64,000 nucleotides of DNA from an uncultured Collinsella sp. (GCA_958415625.1 CATYZI010000009.1:1-64000), one strand, 5' to 3'. Numbered from the stretch's first letter, positions 22,739 through 31,526 are shown. Numbers and translations: made by a program. Notes: generated by a model not told the origin, from the sequence alone.

Positions 22739-23929
22739 CGGGCCGGCAATAGCGGAGACAGTCGACATGACCGAGACGCCGGCAAAGTTGAGCACGTTGA
22801 AGATGACTTGGATGGGCGTGTAGGCGACCTCGAAATCAGCGCGGCCGTAAATGGAGGCCGTGAGTGACATACAGACGTTTGCCGCACCCGAGAGACCGAA
22901 CATGAACATGCCCGTGGCCACAGCGCAGACGACGGAGTTCGCACCGCCGAGCTTTACCAAAAGACCGCCAATACCCAGCACGCAGATCACGACGAGCGTG
23001 GTCTTTTTGGTGCCGATTTTTTGATCGAGTACACCGATGAGATAGTGGCCGAGAAGACCGATGGGCCACATGGAAGACAGCAGCACGACGCCGAACATCG
23101 GATCTTGGCCATAGGAGGCGAGCGTGGGGACGAGCAGGGCGATCGTGCCGGCACCGACCATCATGGGGAGACCGGTTCCGAGACCGATAAGCCAGGTCTG
23201 AGGCGTCTTGAGGACGCGGGCGGTGGTCCAAGGACTCGTCTTCTTGTATTCCAGCGCCGCCTTGAACTCGGCCTCGAGCTCCTCACGGCTCACAGACTGG
23301 TCATTGTCGGGATAGACGCCAGCCTCCTCGGGGTTGTTCTTGACAAAGAGGAAGACGACGACGGCTGTGATCGCAACGATAGCGGCCATGGTCCAGAAGA
23401 AACCGGAGATGCTGAAGGCGCTTCCGGCAAACCCCAAGATGATGGGGTTGAGCGTCGCCGAGGAGATAGTCATACCCATGGTGGCGATGCCCATGAAGGC
23501 GCCCTTGGTACGCGGGAACCACGCTGATCCGAGCAGTCCCACGCCGATGGTGGCATAGGCGACCATCGAGAAGTTGAAGATCACGACGCCCACGGTAAAG
23601 ACCTCGAACGTATGGGCGCAAGCCAGCACGGCAAAGCCTATGGCCGAGCCGGCGAGGCCGATGACCGAGACCATTTTGGCGCCGATCTTGCGACCGAGCG
23701 TACCGAAGAGTACAACGGCGATCAGACTGATCCAGCCGGCGATGGTGATGACATAGGACATGTCGGTCTGCGGCCAGCCGTACATCTCGTTAAAGAGGCC
23801 AAACAGTGTGTTGGTGGCCGCGTTCCAGAATGAATAGAAGTAGAAGAAGATGAAGCAGGCGATGGTGATGCCCCAACCCTTGGCGCCGAAATTGGGCAAC
23901 CAGGCGTTGAATTTCTTGTTTTCTGCCAT
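22736..23929 (-). CDS. MFS transporter, oxalate/formate-antiporter-like, ended early by TAG
   Basis: A 397-residue major facilitator protein with eleven clear membrane helices to the first stop. Inter-domain loop EAGVYPDNDQSVSREELEAEFKAALEYKKTSPW separates the two halves. MFS signs are GTLGRKIGAKMVSVIG after helix 2 and RTKGAFMGIATMGM in helix 4. Carboxylate antiporters have a similar build. Helix 12 is only encoded beyond an in-frame TAG (see 22637-22738), so the gene may be a recent pseudogene, a strain-specific truncation, a read-through case or a sequence error. It lies between the CocE/NonD hydrolase and the acyl carrier protein. AGGGAGCC precedes the ATG. Confidence 0.85.
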   Translation of the reverse strand: MAENKKFNAWLPNFGAKGWGITIACFIFFYFYSFWNAATNTLFGLFNEMYGWPQTDMSYVITIAGWISLIAVVLFGTLGRKIGAKMVSVIGLAGSAIGFAVLACAHTFEVFTVGVVIFNFSMVAYATIGVGLLGSAWFPRTKGAFMGIATMGMTISSATLNPIILGFAGSAFSISGFFWTMAAIVAITAVVVFLFVKNNPEEAGVYPDNDQSVSREELEAEFKAALEYKKTSPWTTARVLKTPQTWLIGLGTGLPMMVGAGTIALLVPTLASYGQDPMFGVVLLSSMWPIGLLGHYLIGVLDQKIGTKKTTLVVICVLGIGGLLVKLGGANSVVCAVATGMFMFGLSGAANVCMSLTASIYGRADFEVAYTPIQVIFNVLNFAGVSVMSTVSAIAGP

Positions 23930-23949
23930 AAAGACGGCTCCCTAGATAA

Positions 23950-24014
23950 GGCGGGAGGCGGAGAGAGGCTAGATCCTCCCGCCGGATGGCGCCCCGGGGC
24001 TTATGCCCCGGGGC
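23950..24014 (-). other. Two hairpins in the CocE-MFS gap
   Basis: GGCGGGAG/CTCCCGCC (23950-23983) and GCCCCGGGGC-TTAT-GCCCCGGGGC (23991-24014) are both strong stems without U tracts. They may protect or process the polycistronic RNA. Confidence 0.6.
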
Positions 24015-24076
24015 CGTCAGGCACGCATACATGGGATACGCACCCCTAAAATCGCGATCGATCGCGCGCCGGAGGC

Positions 24077-25891
24077 TTAGGCGCAATCGCCACGCCAGAT
24101 GTAGTCGCCCACCTTGTATTTGGGGGGAACGACCGGAATCTGCAGGTAGGACTGGTGCTCGCCACCGGTATGGATGACGTGCATGCCGTCACCGTTGTCG
24201 ACCTTGTGGTTCATATCGTTATCGTGGAACCACTCGGTCTTGATAAAGCGACCGGCGATGACGATCTGGAGCTTCTCGCCCTTGTGCCAGAAACGGGAAT
24301 GCGGGTACATCTCGACGTCGACCGGCACGATCTCGCCCGGCTTCATGCGCTCCTCCTTCTCGTGAGAGTGCACAGGCTGGAAATCGCTCGCATACTTGGG
24401 ATCGAGGTCGCGATGACTGCAACGCAGGAATCCCCATGCGCCACGGAAGGGAGCGCCCATAACGCGAATGGGCACGTAATTGCCCTCGTGATCGAGCTTG
24501 ATGACCCAGGGGAAGAGATCCATGTTGTCATAGCCGCGGCACTCGACGTTGAGGTGCAGCTTCATGAAGCCAGTGATCTCGGTATCCTCAGTAAACTCAT
24601 AGGTGAACGTCGTGGTCTCGGTCTTGGGATCGTAGACGACTTCGGACTCGTCGGCATACTCGTCGAAGCCCGCGGCACCGTGCTCAGCATCGAGATAGAG
24701 CTTCTTGTACTCGGTGCGCTTGAGCGGGAAGGTATCCTCGGCACGCTTGCTGGCGTAGTCGTAGTCATAGCCGTCCATGACGTCGATGCGCACGCGCGGC
24801 GTCATCTCCCAGCCGTTGTGAATCTCCTTGCAATAACGGTCGAAGAACTTGCGCACATCCTCCATGTTCTCCGGCTTGTAGGTATCTGGCCACTCGAAAT
24901 CGCGGTGAGCGCGCATCCACTTCTTGGGCGAGCGGATACGACGGAAGCCCTCGAAGGCGCCGCGCAGGTGATGGTGGACCCAACCGGCGGTGACGTACGT
25001 CGGGATGCGAATCTTATTCCAGTCGACGATCTTATCCTTGTAGTAGGCGTTCATGAGCGGGTTCTCGGCCACCATCTTGGGGGTGTCCTCGATGTAGTTG
25101 TTGACGGCGAGCGCCTGGATGATGTGGGTCTCGTAATCGGGGTTGGGGATGCCACCGCAGAAGTAGGACTCACGGTAGAGGTCGCCCTGGCCTTCCCAGG
25201 CGGCGAGGCACGCGAGATGCGGCGGACGCTGGGCGGCGATTCGCCAGTGAGCCATGCAGACGCCGGAGTTGCCGATCATCGTTGCACGGCCGTTGCACCA
25301 CGACTGAGCGGTAACCCACTCAATGAAGTCGTAGCCGTCCTGAGCGTCCTGGGAGCCCCACAGGTAGACATCGCCCTCGGAGTTGCCCACGCCGCGCGGG
25401 TCGACGTTGGCGACGGCGTAGCCGTAGTGGCACCAGTAAGCAGGATCGGGAGCCTCGAACTTGGCGTACTGCGACACAGTTTTGGGCGGCACACCCATGA
25501 GCTGCCAGGAGTCCATGCCCTCGGACGGATTCTTGCCGAACGGGGCAAAGACGCAGATGACCGGCACCTTCTCGGTGGTGTTGGCAGGACGATAGATGTC
25601 GGCGTAGATCGTGGTGCCGTCGCGCAGAACGCAAGCCACGTCGCGCTCGCACATGACGCCGGGGATATCGGTCATGTAGGTATGCGGATCGTACTTGGCG
25701 CAGAAGCCCATGGTGGCAACCATCTCGCCGTCACCGGCCGCCTCAGGATCCTCGCGCATGCGACGCTTGAGCTCATCGAGCTCCTCGCGGCTCTTGCCGG
25801 GGTTGCCCTTGGCGAAGGGGACCTCGAACTCCTCGCCGTCCTTGCCGAAGGTCATCTTCTTGTAGATGCCCTTGTATTCTTCTTCGGCCAT
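24077..25891 (-). CDS. CocE/NonD family hydrolase
   Basis: A 604-residue serine hydrolase of the X-Pro dipeptidyl-peptidase (S15)/CocE group. The N-terminal alpha/beta-hydrolase part shows VDPRGVGNSEGD (about 163-174) and the nucleophile Ser at about 209 in MIGNSGVCM. The C-terminal jelly-roll (about 400-600: GFMKLHLNVECRGYDNMDLFPWV...; HSRFWHKGEKLQIVIAG) is typical. Family members cleave acyl esters and amides, such as cocaine esterase and cephalosporin acylases. No signal peptide is seen. The start at 25891 (MAEEEYKG) follows AAAGGAGCG. It is the first gene of the operon, divergent from the PucR-type regulator. Confidence 0.9.
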   Translation of the reverse strand: MAEEEYKGIYKKMTFGKDGEEFEVPFAKGNPGKSREELDELKRRMREDPEAAGDGEMVATMGFCAKYDPHTYMTDIPGVMCERDVACVLRDGTTIYADIYRPANTTEKVPVICVFAPFGKNPSEGMDSWQLMGVPPKTVSQYAKFEAPDPAYWCHYGYAVANVDPRGVGNSEGDVYLWGSQDAQDGYDFIEWVTAQSWCNGRATMIGNSGVCMAHWRIAAQRPPHLACLAAWEGQGDLYRESYFCGGIPNPDYETHIIQALAVNNYIEDTPKMVAENPLMNAYYKDKIVDWNKIRIPTYVTAGWVHHHLRGAFEGFRRIRSPKKWMRAHRDFEWPDTYKPENMEDVRKFFDRYCKEIHNGWEMTPRVRIDVMDGYDYDYASKRAEDTFPLKRTEYKKLYLDAEHGAAGFDEYADESEVVYDPKTETTTFTYEFTEDTEITGFMKLHLNVECRGYDNMDLFPWVIKLDHEGNYVPIRVMGAPFRGAWGFLRCSHRDLDPKYASDFQPVHSHEKEERMKPGEIVPVDVEMYPHSRFWHKGEKLQIVIAGRFIKTEWFHDNDMNHKVDNGDGMHVIHTGGEHQSYLQIPVVPPKYKVGDYIWRGDCA

Positions 25892-25985
25892 AGAAAACGC
25901 TCCTTTCGTTGCGTAGCCCAAAAACGTTTTGTTTCCGGGTTGTTTTCATGGCTTGCAGTATGCGGCGCGAACGGTCGCACTTCAC

Positions 25986-25999
25986 TGTTCTAGAGAACA
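25986..25999. promoter_or_regulatory. Perfect 14-bp palindrome in the divergent control region
   Basis: TGTTCTAGAGAACA lies between the CocE gene and the PucR-type regulator, 95 bp and 133 bp from their starts. It is a good candidate operator for that regulator. The 25892-26131 gap contains no gene. Confidence 0.6.
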
Positions 26000-26131
26000 A
26001 TCTTCGCAAACGGGAGCGCAGACGAGCGGTCGAAAATGATCCGTAAACGGTTTTGCTCGATTTCAGTAATGGAATTATTCGGCACGTTACTGCTATCTTA
26101 GTGAAAAAATACCTGCGCCGATAGGAGTTAT

Positions 26132-27703
26132 ATGGAACTCAGCGAGCTGTTGAATGAATTGGACTTCAGCACAATCAACATCGTGAAAGATGGACTCCAC
26201 GACCGATCTTTCAGTGGAACGACCCTGCTTTCGGGTTCCACGGCGACCACGCTCGACGACATCGACGTCGTGTTTTTCGCTACAGCATCCTATTTCAACA
26301 TGCTCCCCGAGGAGCTGCGGCGGGGGCGCGCGTTCTTCCTGCACCTCGATGAACCGCTGAAACCGCTTGCAGGCAACCTGTTCGTCGCCACCGCCCATGA
26401 GTTCCGCCACTGGATCGAGGCGTTCGAAACGGTATCGCACGAATTCCGCGAACTCCAAAAGAAAAAGGACCTGGTCATCTCGATGACCGATCTTGTCAAC
26501 CGCGGCGCGACCCTCAAAACCTTGCTCAACGTCGCGGCCTCCGCCGTGGGTGCCCCGGTCTCGGTGCTCGACAACTCGCTCACCTACATCGCGGTCTCCG
26601 ACAACTTCCCCTCCTTTGTCACACATGGTGAAGACACCAGCGACAACACCGTTCCCGTCAACGCGTTCCCACTGCTAAAGGCGAAGGGGCTGACCAATAT
26701 CCGTAAGCCGTTCGACCTACGCGTGTTCGACTGGACCGACGATGCCGGCAACGTCTACACCAACCATTACGCCCTTATCCACACAGGCGACACCATCATC
26801 GGCTCGATGAGCTTCTTCACCCAGGGGCGGCATCTGCGCCCTAGCCGCACGGCCATGCTCCCCACGATCGCGCAGATTGTCAGCATCCAGATGCAGCGCA
26901 GCGACGCTTACACGCTCAACAAGACCCTCTATTACGCGCGCCTGTTCAAGCTGTTGGAATCGGGCATGGAGCTCAACGATATGGATCGTCTGCGCAAGCA
27001 GTTCTCGGTGTTCGGCTACAAGCTCAAACCGCGCCTGCATATGCTCTGCGTCGACTTCTCGCGGCAGCTGTTCGCCATCGATAGCGTGCAGCCGTTGGCC
27101 GAACGCCTGCTCAACCATATCGAGAACGCGGTGTACACGATCAACCAGACAGAAATCCTGTTCCTTTCGAGCTGCGAGGGGCCCGGGGAGCGCTTCTGCG
27201 ATGTCGACGCACTCGAGCGACAGCTCACGGGCACGGCGACCGTCATAGGGGCAAGCGCAGGATTCAATGATATTCATCAGGCAAAGCCCCGTATCGACGA
27301 AGCGAAGCGTGCCATCGCCGCTGCGCGGCGCCTCGATATCCATCGGCACGTCTTTCTATACTCCACGTTCCGCCTTGACGACCTGATTATCCATGTCCAC
27401 GATCCGCACGTGGTCTACGGCTGCCAGTTCTCGCCGCTCATTCGCCTGCTCGAGGAAGACGAGCGCGAGGGAACGGAGCTTGCGCTCACGTTATGGCGTT
27501 ACCTGCAGGACCCGGTACATCCGGCGGACGTAGCCACCAAGCTCTTCATCCATAAGAACACGCTCTACTACCGGCTCGACAAGATCAGGCAGATCATGGG
27601 CTGCGATTTTAAAGACGCCGAAACAATCGCCAACATTCAGATAACATTTCACATCCTGAGGCTGCAGGGCCGGTTCGATCCCACCAGAGCACTGCTCGAG
27701 TAG
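26132..27703 (+). CDS. PucR-type transcriptional regulator (CdaR/PucR C-terminal HTH)
   Basis: A 523-residue regulator. The last 70 residues are the PucR C-terminal helix-turn-helix: ALTLWRYLQDPVHPADVATKLFIHKNTLYYRLDKIRQIMG. The N-terminal 300 residues hold sensory domains with a GAF-like feel (TLLNVAASAVGAPVSVLDNSLTYIAVS). Members usually activate catabolic genes when a substrate binds. It is transcribed away from the CocE-to-AEC operon across a 240-bp region with a perfect palindrome, so it very likely controls that operon. AGGAGTTAT precedes the ATG. Ligand unknown. Confidence 0.88.
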   Translation: MELSELLNELDFSTINIVKDGLHDRSFSGTTLLSGSTATTLDDIDVVFFATASYFNMLPEELRRGRAFFLHLDEPLKPLAGNLFVATAHEFRHWIEAFETVSHEFRELQKKKDLVISMTDLVNRGATLKTLLNVAASAVGAPVSVLDNSLTYIAVSDNFPSFVTHGEDTSDNTVPVNAFPLLKAKGLTNIRKPFDLRVFDWTDDAGNVYTNHYALIHTGDTIIGSMSFFTQGRHLRPSRTAMLPTIAQIVSIQMQRSDAYTLNKTLYYARLFKLLESGMELNDMDRLRKQFSVFGYKLKPRLHMLCVDFSRQLFAIDSVQPLAERLLNHIENAVYTINQTEILFLSSCEGPGERFCDVDALERQLTGTATVIGASAGFNDIHQAKPRIDEAKRAIAAARRLDIHRHVFLYSTFRLDDLIIHVHDPHVVYGCQFSPLIRLLEEDEREGTELALTLWRYLQDPVHPADVATKLFIHKNTLYYRLDKIRQIMGCDFKDAETIANIQITFHILRLQGRFDPTRALLE

Positions 27704-27755
27704 ATAGCGCGGCACTGCGTGAAAAATCGAAGGTCCCGCCTGTGGATGCCAGCGC

Positions 27756-28130
27756 CTACTGTGCCAGGACAATCGCCGTGGCCAGACCGCGCTCGTTGGT
27801 GATGGAGACAAGAAGCTCAGTGACGCCGGCCTGCTGGAGTATCGGAGCAATGGGACCCGTAAGCGTGATATGCGGCGCGCCGCTCGCATCTTCGAGCGTC
27901 TCGATAATCCGCAGGTCAAAGCCATTGGCCGTAAACTGTGCCAGAGCTTTGAATGCCGCTTCCTTGACTGCGAACTTGCCGGCGAAAACCTGCACGGGGT
28001 CGTGGCGCTTGATCGCCTCGACACGCTCGGCTGCCGTAAAGACGCAACGCACGAAAGACCCTTCCAAATCCAAGCAGAGTCGACGCATTTCTTCGATATC
28101 GACCGAATCAATCCCGATTCCTTTGACCAT
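27756..28130 (-). CDS. acpS: Holo-[acyl-carrier-protein] synthase
   Basis: A 124-residue phosphopantetheinyl transferase of the AcpS type. The two signatures are GIGIDSVDIEEM (residues 4-15, Mg-binding Asp) and VFAGKFAVKEAAFKAL (usual FAxKEAxxKA). It moves the 4'-phosphopantetheine of CoA to the serine of apo-ACP. The start at 28130 follows AAAGGCGGGG; a longer frame of 23 residues has no support. It converges with the PucR-type gene (52-bp gap) and is the genome-neighbour needed to activate the operon's dedicated carrier protein. It could also be the cell's general AcpS. Confidence 0.9.
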   Translation of the reverse strand: MVKGIGIDSVDIEEMRRLCLDLEGSFVRCVFTAAERVEAIKRHDPVQVFAGKFAVKEAAFKALAQFTANGFDLRIIETLEDASGAPHITLTGPIAPILQQAGVTELLVSITNERGLATAIVLAQ

Positions 28131-28243
28131 ACCGGCACCCCGCCTTTCACAAACCATCGCAACGAAATCGACGGTAATTTGATGAGGAGCCCGTGACATA
28201 GACCGCTGCTTCAGCTGAATCGATAACGCGTCTCAAGGTAACC

Positions 28244-28308
28244 CCAAATCTTGCAGTTCTACTTTGCAAGAAGGTCTAAATCTTGTAAAGCAGGACTGCA
28301 AGATTTGG
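28244..28308. repeat. 65-bp hairpin with 28-bp arms
   Basis: Arms 28244-28271 and 28281-28308 match at 25 of 28 positions around a 9-nt loop; two of the three exceptions are G-U pairs on the plus strand. Substitutions that keep pairing suggest the folded form matters. The word AATCTTG occurs in both halves and beyond. It lies just upstream of a coding remnant. Confidence 0.75.
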
Positions 28309-28339
28309 CTTTCTAGAACCATCGCTTTTGCATCATCCG

Positions 28340-28486
28340 CTAACGCTCGCCTGCAAAAAGCTCTATGCGGCGCCTCTTGTGGAAGAGGGCTTTGCCGATC
28401 GCCGTCTTATCGATGACAACTATTCCCAGCGCGATTTTCACACCGTATATGTTGGCGAAGTTCTCAACGTTTGGAAGCAGGCTTAA
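28340..28486 (+). pseudogene. Possible 3' remnant of a coding gene
   Basis: An open frame ends with TAA at 28484-28486 and reads LACKKLYAAPLVEEGFADRR, then LIDDNYSQRDFHTVYVGEVL, NVWKQA. The balanced, protein-like composition and an ending like the 'xxxFIGEVVDA' strand of flavin reductases suggest the tail of a lost gene. There is no start codon, ribosome site or upstream part; a hairpin sits at its 5' edge. The flavin-reductase link is a weak guess. Confidence 0.3.
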
Positions 28487-28603
28487 TCGGCTAGTGGCAG
28501 ATAGCGCTCGCCGGCCTGCTTTTTGAGTTTGATCGGGGCGTTCCGCGCTCGGCCTCCCCCAGGGTGATAAGCTGGTGTGCAAACTTTACGAGGGGACTTT
28601 TTT

Positions 28604-29380
28604 ATGTCTACGTTTTTGAATGCCAGCCCTATCTTTGGGCCCGTCCGCAGCCGTCGCCTTGGTCTTTCACTCGGCGTCAACATGATGCCTGCCAGCGGCA
28701 AGATTTGTACGTTCGACTGCATTTACTGTGAGAACGGCCTTAACGCAGAGCGTCCCTGCCACGAGTCGTATAACACGGCTGCCGTGGTGCTCGATGCACT
28801 CGAGGCAAAGCTGCGCGAGATGGCAGCCGAGGGCGAGCTCCCCGATGTGATCACGTTTGCCGGCAACGGCGAGCCCACCGCCGCACCGGAGTTTCCGCAG
28901 GCGATTGCCGGTGCCGTGGCGCTGCGCGACGAGCTGGCGCCGAACAGCAAAATCGCCGTGCTCTCCAACGGCACGCGTGCTGATCGCCCCGAGGTGCACG
29001 ATGCGCTCATGATGGTCGACGACAACATTCTTAAGCTCGATACCGTCGACCCGGCGTTCATCCAGCTGCTCGACCAGCCTGCTGGCCCCTACGACGTCGA
29101 GCACCAGATCGAGACGTTCGCAAGCTTTGACGGTCACGTTATTATCCAGACGATCTTTTTGACCGGCGAGTATCAGGGCAAGCTCATCGACAACACCGGC
29201 GAGGAGTACGTTGCCCCCTGGCTCGCGGCGCTTGAGCGCATTCGCCCGCAAGAAGCGACCATCTACACGGTGGCGCGCGAGACACCGGTCGCCGGCCTTG
29301 CTAAAGCGGCGCCCGAGGTGCTCGACGCCATTGCCGCGCGCGTCCAAGCCCTCGGCATTCCCTGCCAGGTGAGCTACTAG
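28604..29380 (+). CDS. Radical SAM protein
   Basis: A 258-residue radical SAM enzyme. The cluster motif is CTFDCIYC (CxxxCxxC), preceded by GPVRSRRLGLSLGVNMMP, a pattern of the YfkB/'GPVxSRRxGxSLG' group. VITFAGNGEPT supplies the SAM-binding GGE-like element. Members contain one 4Fe-4S cluster that splits SAM to start a radical reaction; many of this group are of unknown function. The start at 28604 follows GAGGGGA; a 9-residue longer version starts at 28577. It is the first plus-strand gene after the catabolic locus and is followed by an inverted-repeat element. Confidence 0.88.
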   Translation: MSTFLNASPIFGPVRSRRLGLSLGVNMMPASGKICTFDCIYCENGLNAERPCHESYNTAAVVLDALEAKLREMAAEGELPDVITFAGNGEPTAAPEFPQAIAGAVALRDELAPNSKIAVLSNGTRADRPEVHDALMMVDDNILKLDTVDPAFIQLLDQPAGPYDVEHQIETFASFDGHVIIQTIFLTGEYQGKLIDNTGEEYVAPWLAALERIRPQEATIYTVARETPVAGLAKAAPEVLDAIAARVQALGIPCQVSY

Positions 29381-29421
29381 CAAAACCACGCAGCAGCTAG
29401 TGCCCGCCATCCCGCTACATC

Positions 29422-29488
29422 AGTTGCGGTGATATAGTTCCTGTTTATGCTGTTAAACCGCTTAAATCGGAACTATATCACCGCAACT
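29422..29488. repeat. 67-bp element with 20-bp terminal inverted repeats (copy 1 of 3)
   Basis: AGTTGCGGTGATATAGTTCC (29422-29441) and its exact complement (29469-29488) enclose 27 bp. Relatives lie at 36788-36854 and 38006-38072. It fills most of the gap between the radical SAM gene and map. Confidence 0.85.
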
Positions 29489-29540
29489 TTTATGGACGCG
29501 TGAGTAGGCTATACTAGCTGCGAATGAAAGGAAGTTAGCC

Positions 29541-30428
29541 ATGTATGACAAAGGACCCGTGCCCGGCCGCAACGACGCTTGCTGGTGCGGCAGCGGCAAA
29601 AAATATAAGAAATGCCATAGCGCCTTCGACGAGCGCCTCGAGCGCTTGTGGGAAGAGGGCTGGGAGGTTCTGCCCCGTACGCTCTACAAGACGCCCGCCG
29701 ACATCGAGGGCATCAAGCGCTCCGCCGCCATCAACGTGGGCGTGCTCGATTACGTAGGCGAGCACATCGCCGCGGGCATGACCACCAACCAGATCGACCA
29801 GATGATCTACGACTACACCGTCGAGCATGGCGGCACGCCGGCCGACCTCAACTACGAGGGCTACCCCAAGAGCGTATGCACCTCAATCAACGACGTAGTC
29901 TGTCACGGTATCCCCTGCGATACGGACGTGCTGCACGATGGCGACATCATCAACGTGGACTGCTCCACGATCCTAGACGGCTACTTTAGCGACTCAAGCC
30001 GTATGTTCTGCATCGGCGAGGTCTCTGCCGAGCGCCAGCGCCTGGTCGAGGTCACCCGCGCCAGCGTGGAGGCAGGTCTGGCGGCCGTCAAGCCATGGCT
30101 ACCGCTGTCCGTTATGGCCGAGGCCGTGCAAAAGACGGTCGAGGACGCCGGCTTTAGCGTGGTGCGCGAGTACGGCGGACACGGCATTGGCAAAGAGTTC
30201 CACGAGGACCCGTTTGTGGGCTTTACCACCGAGGCACCCGATGTGGACACCATCATGGCCCCGGGCATGGTCTTTACCATCGAGCCCATGGTCAACGCCG
30301 GAGCGCCCGACATCAAGATCAGCAAGGGCGATGGCTGGTGCGTTCGCACCAAGGACGGTAGCGATTCGGCTCAGTGCGAGGTACAGCTCGTGGTGACCGA
30401 GGACGGCTACGAGCTGCTGAGCTGGTAG
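29541..30428 (+). CDS. map: Type I methionine aminopeptidase with SEC-C motif
   Basis: A 295-residue enzyme that removes the initiator methionine from new proteins. The first 25 residues contain a SEC-C zinc motif (CWCGSGKKYKKCH). The pita-bread catalytic domain follows: SINDVVCHGIP, the metal Asp residues in DIINVDCSTILDGYFSDSSRMF, the His in GGHGIGKEFHEDP, and metal Glu residues in MVFTIEPMV and SAQCEVQL. Length is normal for the SEC-C-bearing form. GAAAGGAAG precedes the ATG. It is monocistronic with a strong terminator. Confidence 0.95.
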   Translation: MYDKGPVPGRNDACWCGSGKKYKKCHSAFDERLERLWEEGWEVLPRTLYKTPADIEGIKRSAAINVGVLDYVGEHIAAGMTTNQIDQMIYDYTVEHGGTPADLNYEGYPKSVCTSINDVVCHGIPCDTDVLHDGDIINVDCSTILDGYFSDSSRMFCIGEVSAERQRLVEVTRASVEAGLAAVKPWLPLSVMAEAVQKTVEDAGFSVVREYGGHGIGKEFHEDPFVGFTTEAPDVDTIMAPGMVFTIEPMVNAGAPDIKISKGDGWCVRTKDGSDSAQCEVQLVVTEDGYELLSW

Positions 30429-30435
30429 CCGTGGA

Positions 30436-30487
30436 TGCGCCGGGCTTTGCGATGGATATGTTAACCATCGCGTAGCCCGGCGTTTTT
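30436..30487 (+). terminator. Terminator after map
   Basis: CGCCGGGCT-TTGCGATGG pairs with CCATCGCG-TAGCCCGGCG and is followed by TTTTTAT. Confidence 0.9.
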
Positions 30488-30501
30488 ATAGCGTTTTGCC
30501 T

Positions 30502-30543
30502 GATAAAACCTGCCAAAATAAACCTGTCCTTTTTTGGCAGGTC
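30502..30543. repeat. Dispersed hairpin family, copy 2
   Basis: AAACCTGCCAAAA...TTTTTTGGCAGGT with an 11-nt centre (TAAACCTGTCC). It sits 19 bp before the start of the hydroxyacid dehydrogenase gene. Confidence 0.85.
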
Positions 30544-30561
30544 GAGCGGAGAGGACTGCTT

Positions 30562-31497
30562 GTGAACATCCTGGTTTTGTTGCCCGTCAACGACCGCCAT
30601 CGCGCGATCCTCGAGTCGAGTGCTCCGGGCGAGGACTTTATCTACACGAGCGCCGACGCCATCACGCGCGAGCAGGTCGCCGATGCCGACGTGATCTTGG
30701 GCAACATCGACCCTGACATGCTCACGGCATGCGAGCATCTCCAGCTGTTGCAATTGCAGACCGCCGGCTATGACGCCTACCTTGCCGCCGGCACCGTGCC
30801 GGCCGACGCCAAACTGTCTTGCTCGGTGGGCGCCTACGGCCAGGCCGTGAGCGAGCACATGTTTGCCATGGTCCTTTCTATGATGAAGCACCTGCCCGGC
30901 TACCAGGACCTGCAGCGCGAGCATCGCTGGGAGGACTTGGGCCCGGTCACCTCGCTCAAAAATGCCAACGTGCTGGTGCTGGGCGCGGGCGACATTGGCG
31001 GCCACTTTGCCACGCTCTGCCGCAGCATGGGCGCGCACGTCCGCGGCATCAAGCGCCATCCGCTCGTCTACCCCATTGTGTTTGAGGACATGGACGGCAT
31101 GGATGCCCTGCCCGAGCGCCTGGCCGAGGCTGACATCGTCGCATCCTTTATGCCCAGCACACCCGAAACCCGCGGCCTGGCGAACGCCGAGTTCTTCGCC
31201 GCGATGAAACCGGGCGCCTTCTTTGCCAACGGCGGCCGCGGCGACCTTGTTGTTGCCGACGATCTGGTTGCCGCTCTTGAGTCCGGACACCTTGCCGGCG
31301 CCGCGGTCGACGTCACCGACCCCGAGCCGCTGCCTGCGACAAGCCCCCTGTGGGATGCGCCCAACATGCTCATCACACCGCACGTCTCCGGATGGTTCCA
31401 CCTGGCCGCCACGCTCAACAATGTGGTCGACATCGCCGCGGAGAATCTGCGTCATCTGCAAGCCGGCGAGACCCTGCGCTGCTGGATCGAACACTAA
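30562..31497 (+). CDS. D-isomer-specific 2-hydroxyacid dehydrogenase family protein
   Basis: A 311-residue NAD(P)-dependent oxidoreductase. The Rossmann motif is VLVLGAGDIGGHFATLC, and further signatures are FFANGGRGDLVVADDLVAAL and VDVTDPEPLPATSPLW. The catalytic His is in ITPHVSGW. The family reduces 2-keto acids to D-2-hydroxy acids or the reverse. I start at the GTG at 30562, after GGAGAGGA; an ATG 22 codons upstream lies inside the dispersed hairpin and is unlikely. Substrate unknown. A hairpin follows the stop. Confidence 0.88.
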   Translation: MNILVLLPVNDRHRAILESSAPGEDFIYTSADAITREQVADADVILGNIDPDMLTACEHLQLLQLQTAGYDAYLAAGTVPADAKLSCSVGAYGQAVSEHMFAMVLSMMKHLPGYQDLQREHRWEDLGPVTSLKNANVLVLGAGDIGGHFATLCRSMGAHVRGIKRHPLVYPIVFEDMDGMDALPERLAEADIVASFMPSTPETRGLANAEFFAAMKPGAFFANGGRGDLVVADDLVAALESGHLAGAAVDVTDPEPLPATSPLWDAPNMLITPHVSGWFHLAATLNNVVDIAAENLRHLQAGETLRCWIEH

Positions 31498-31500
31498 TTG

Positions 31501-31526
31501 TTCCGGCGTTTTGCCAAACGCCGGAA
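31501..31526. terminator. Hairpin after the hydroxyacid dehydrogenase gene
   Basis: TTCCGGCGTTT-TGCC-AAACGCCGGAA is a perfect 11-bp stem 3 bp after the stop codon. A U tract is absent. Confidence 0.65.
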
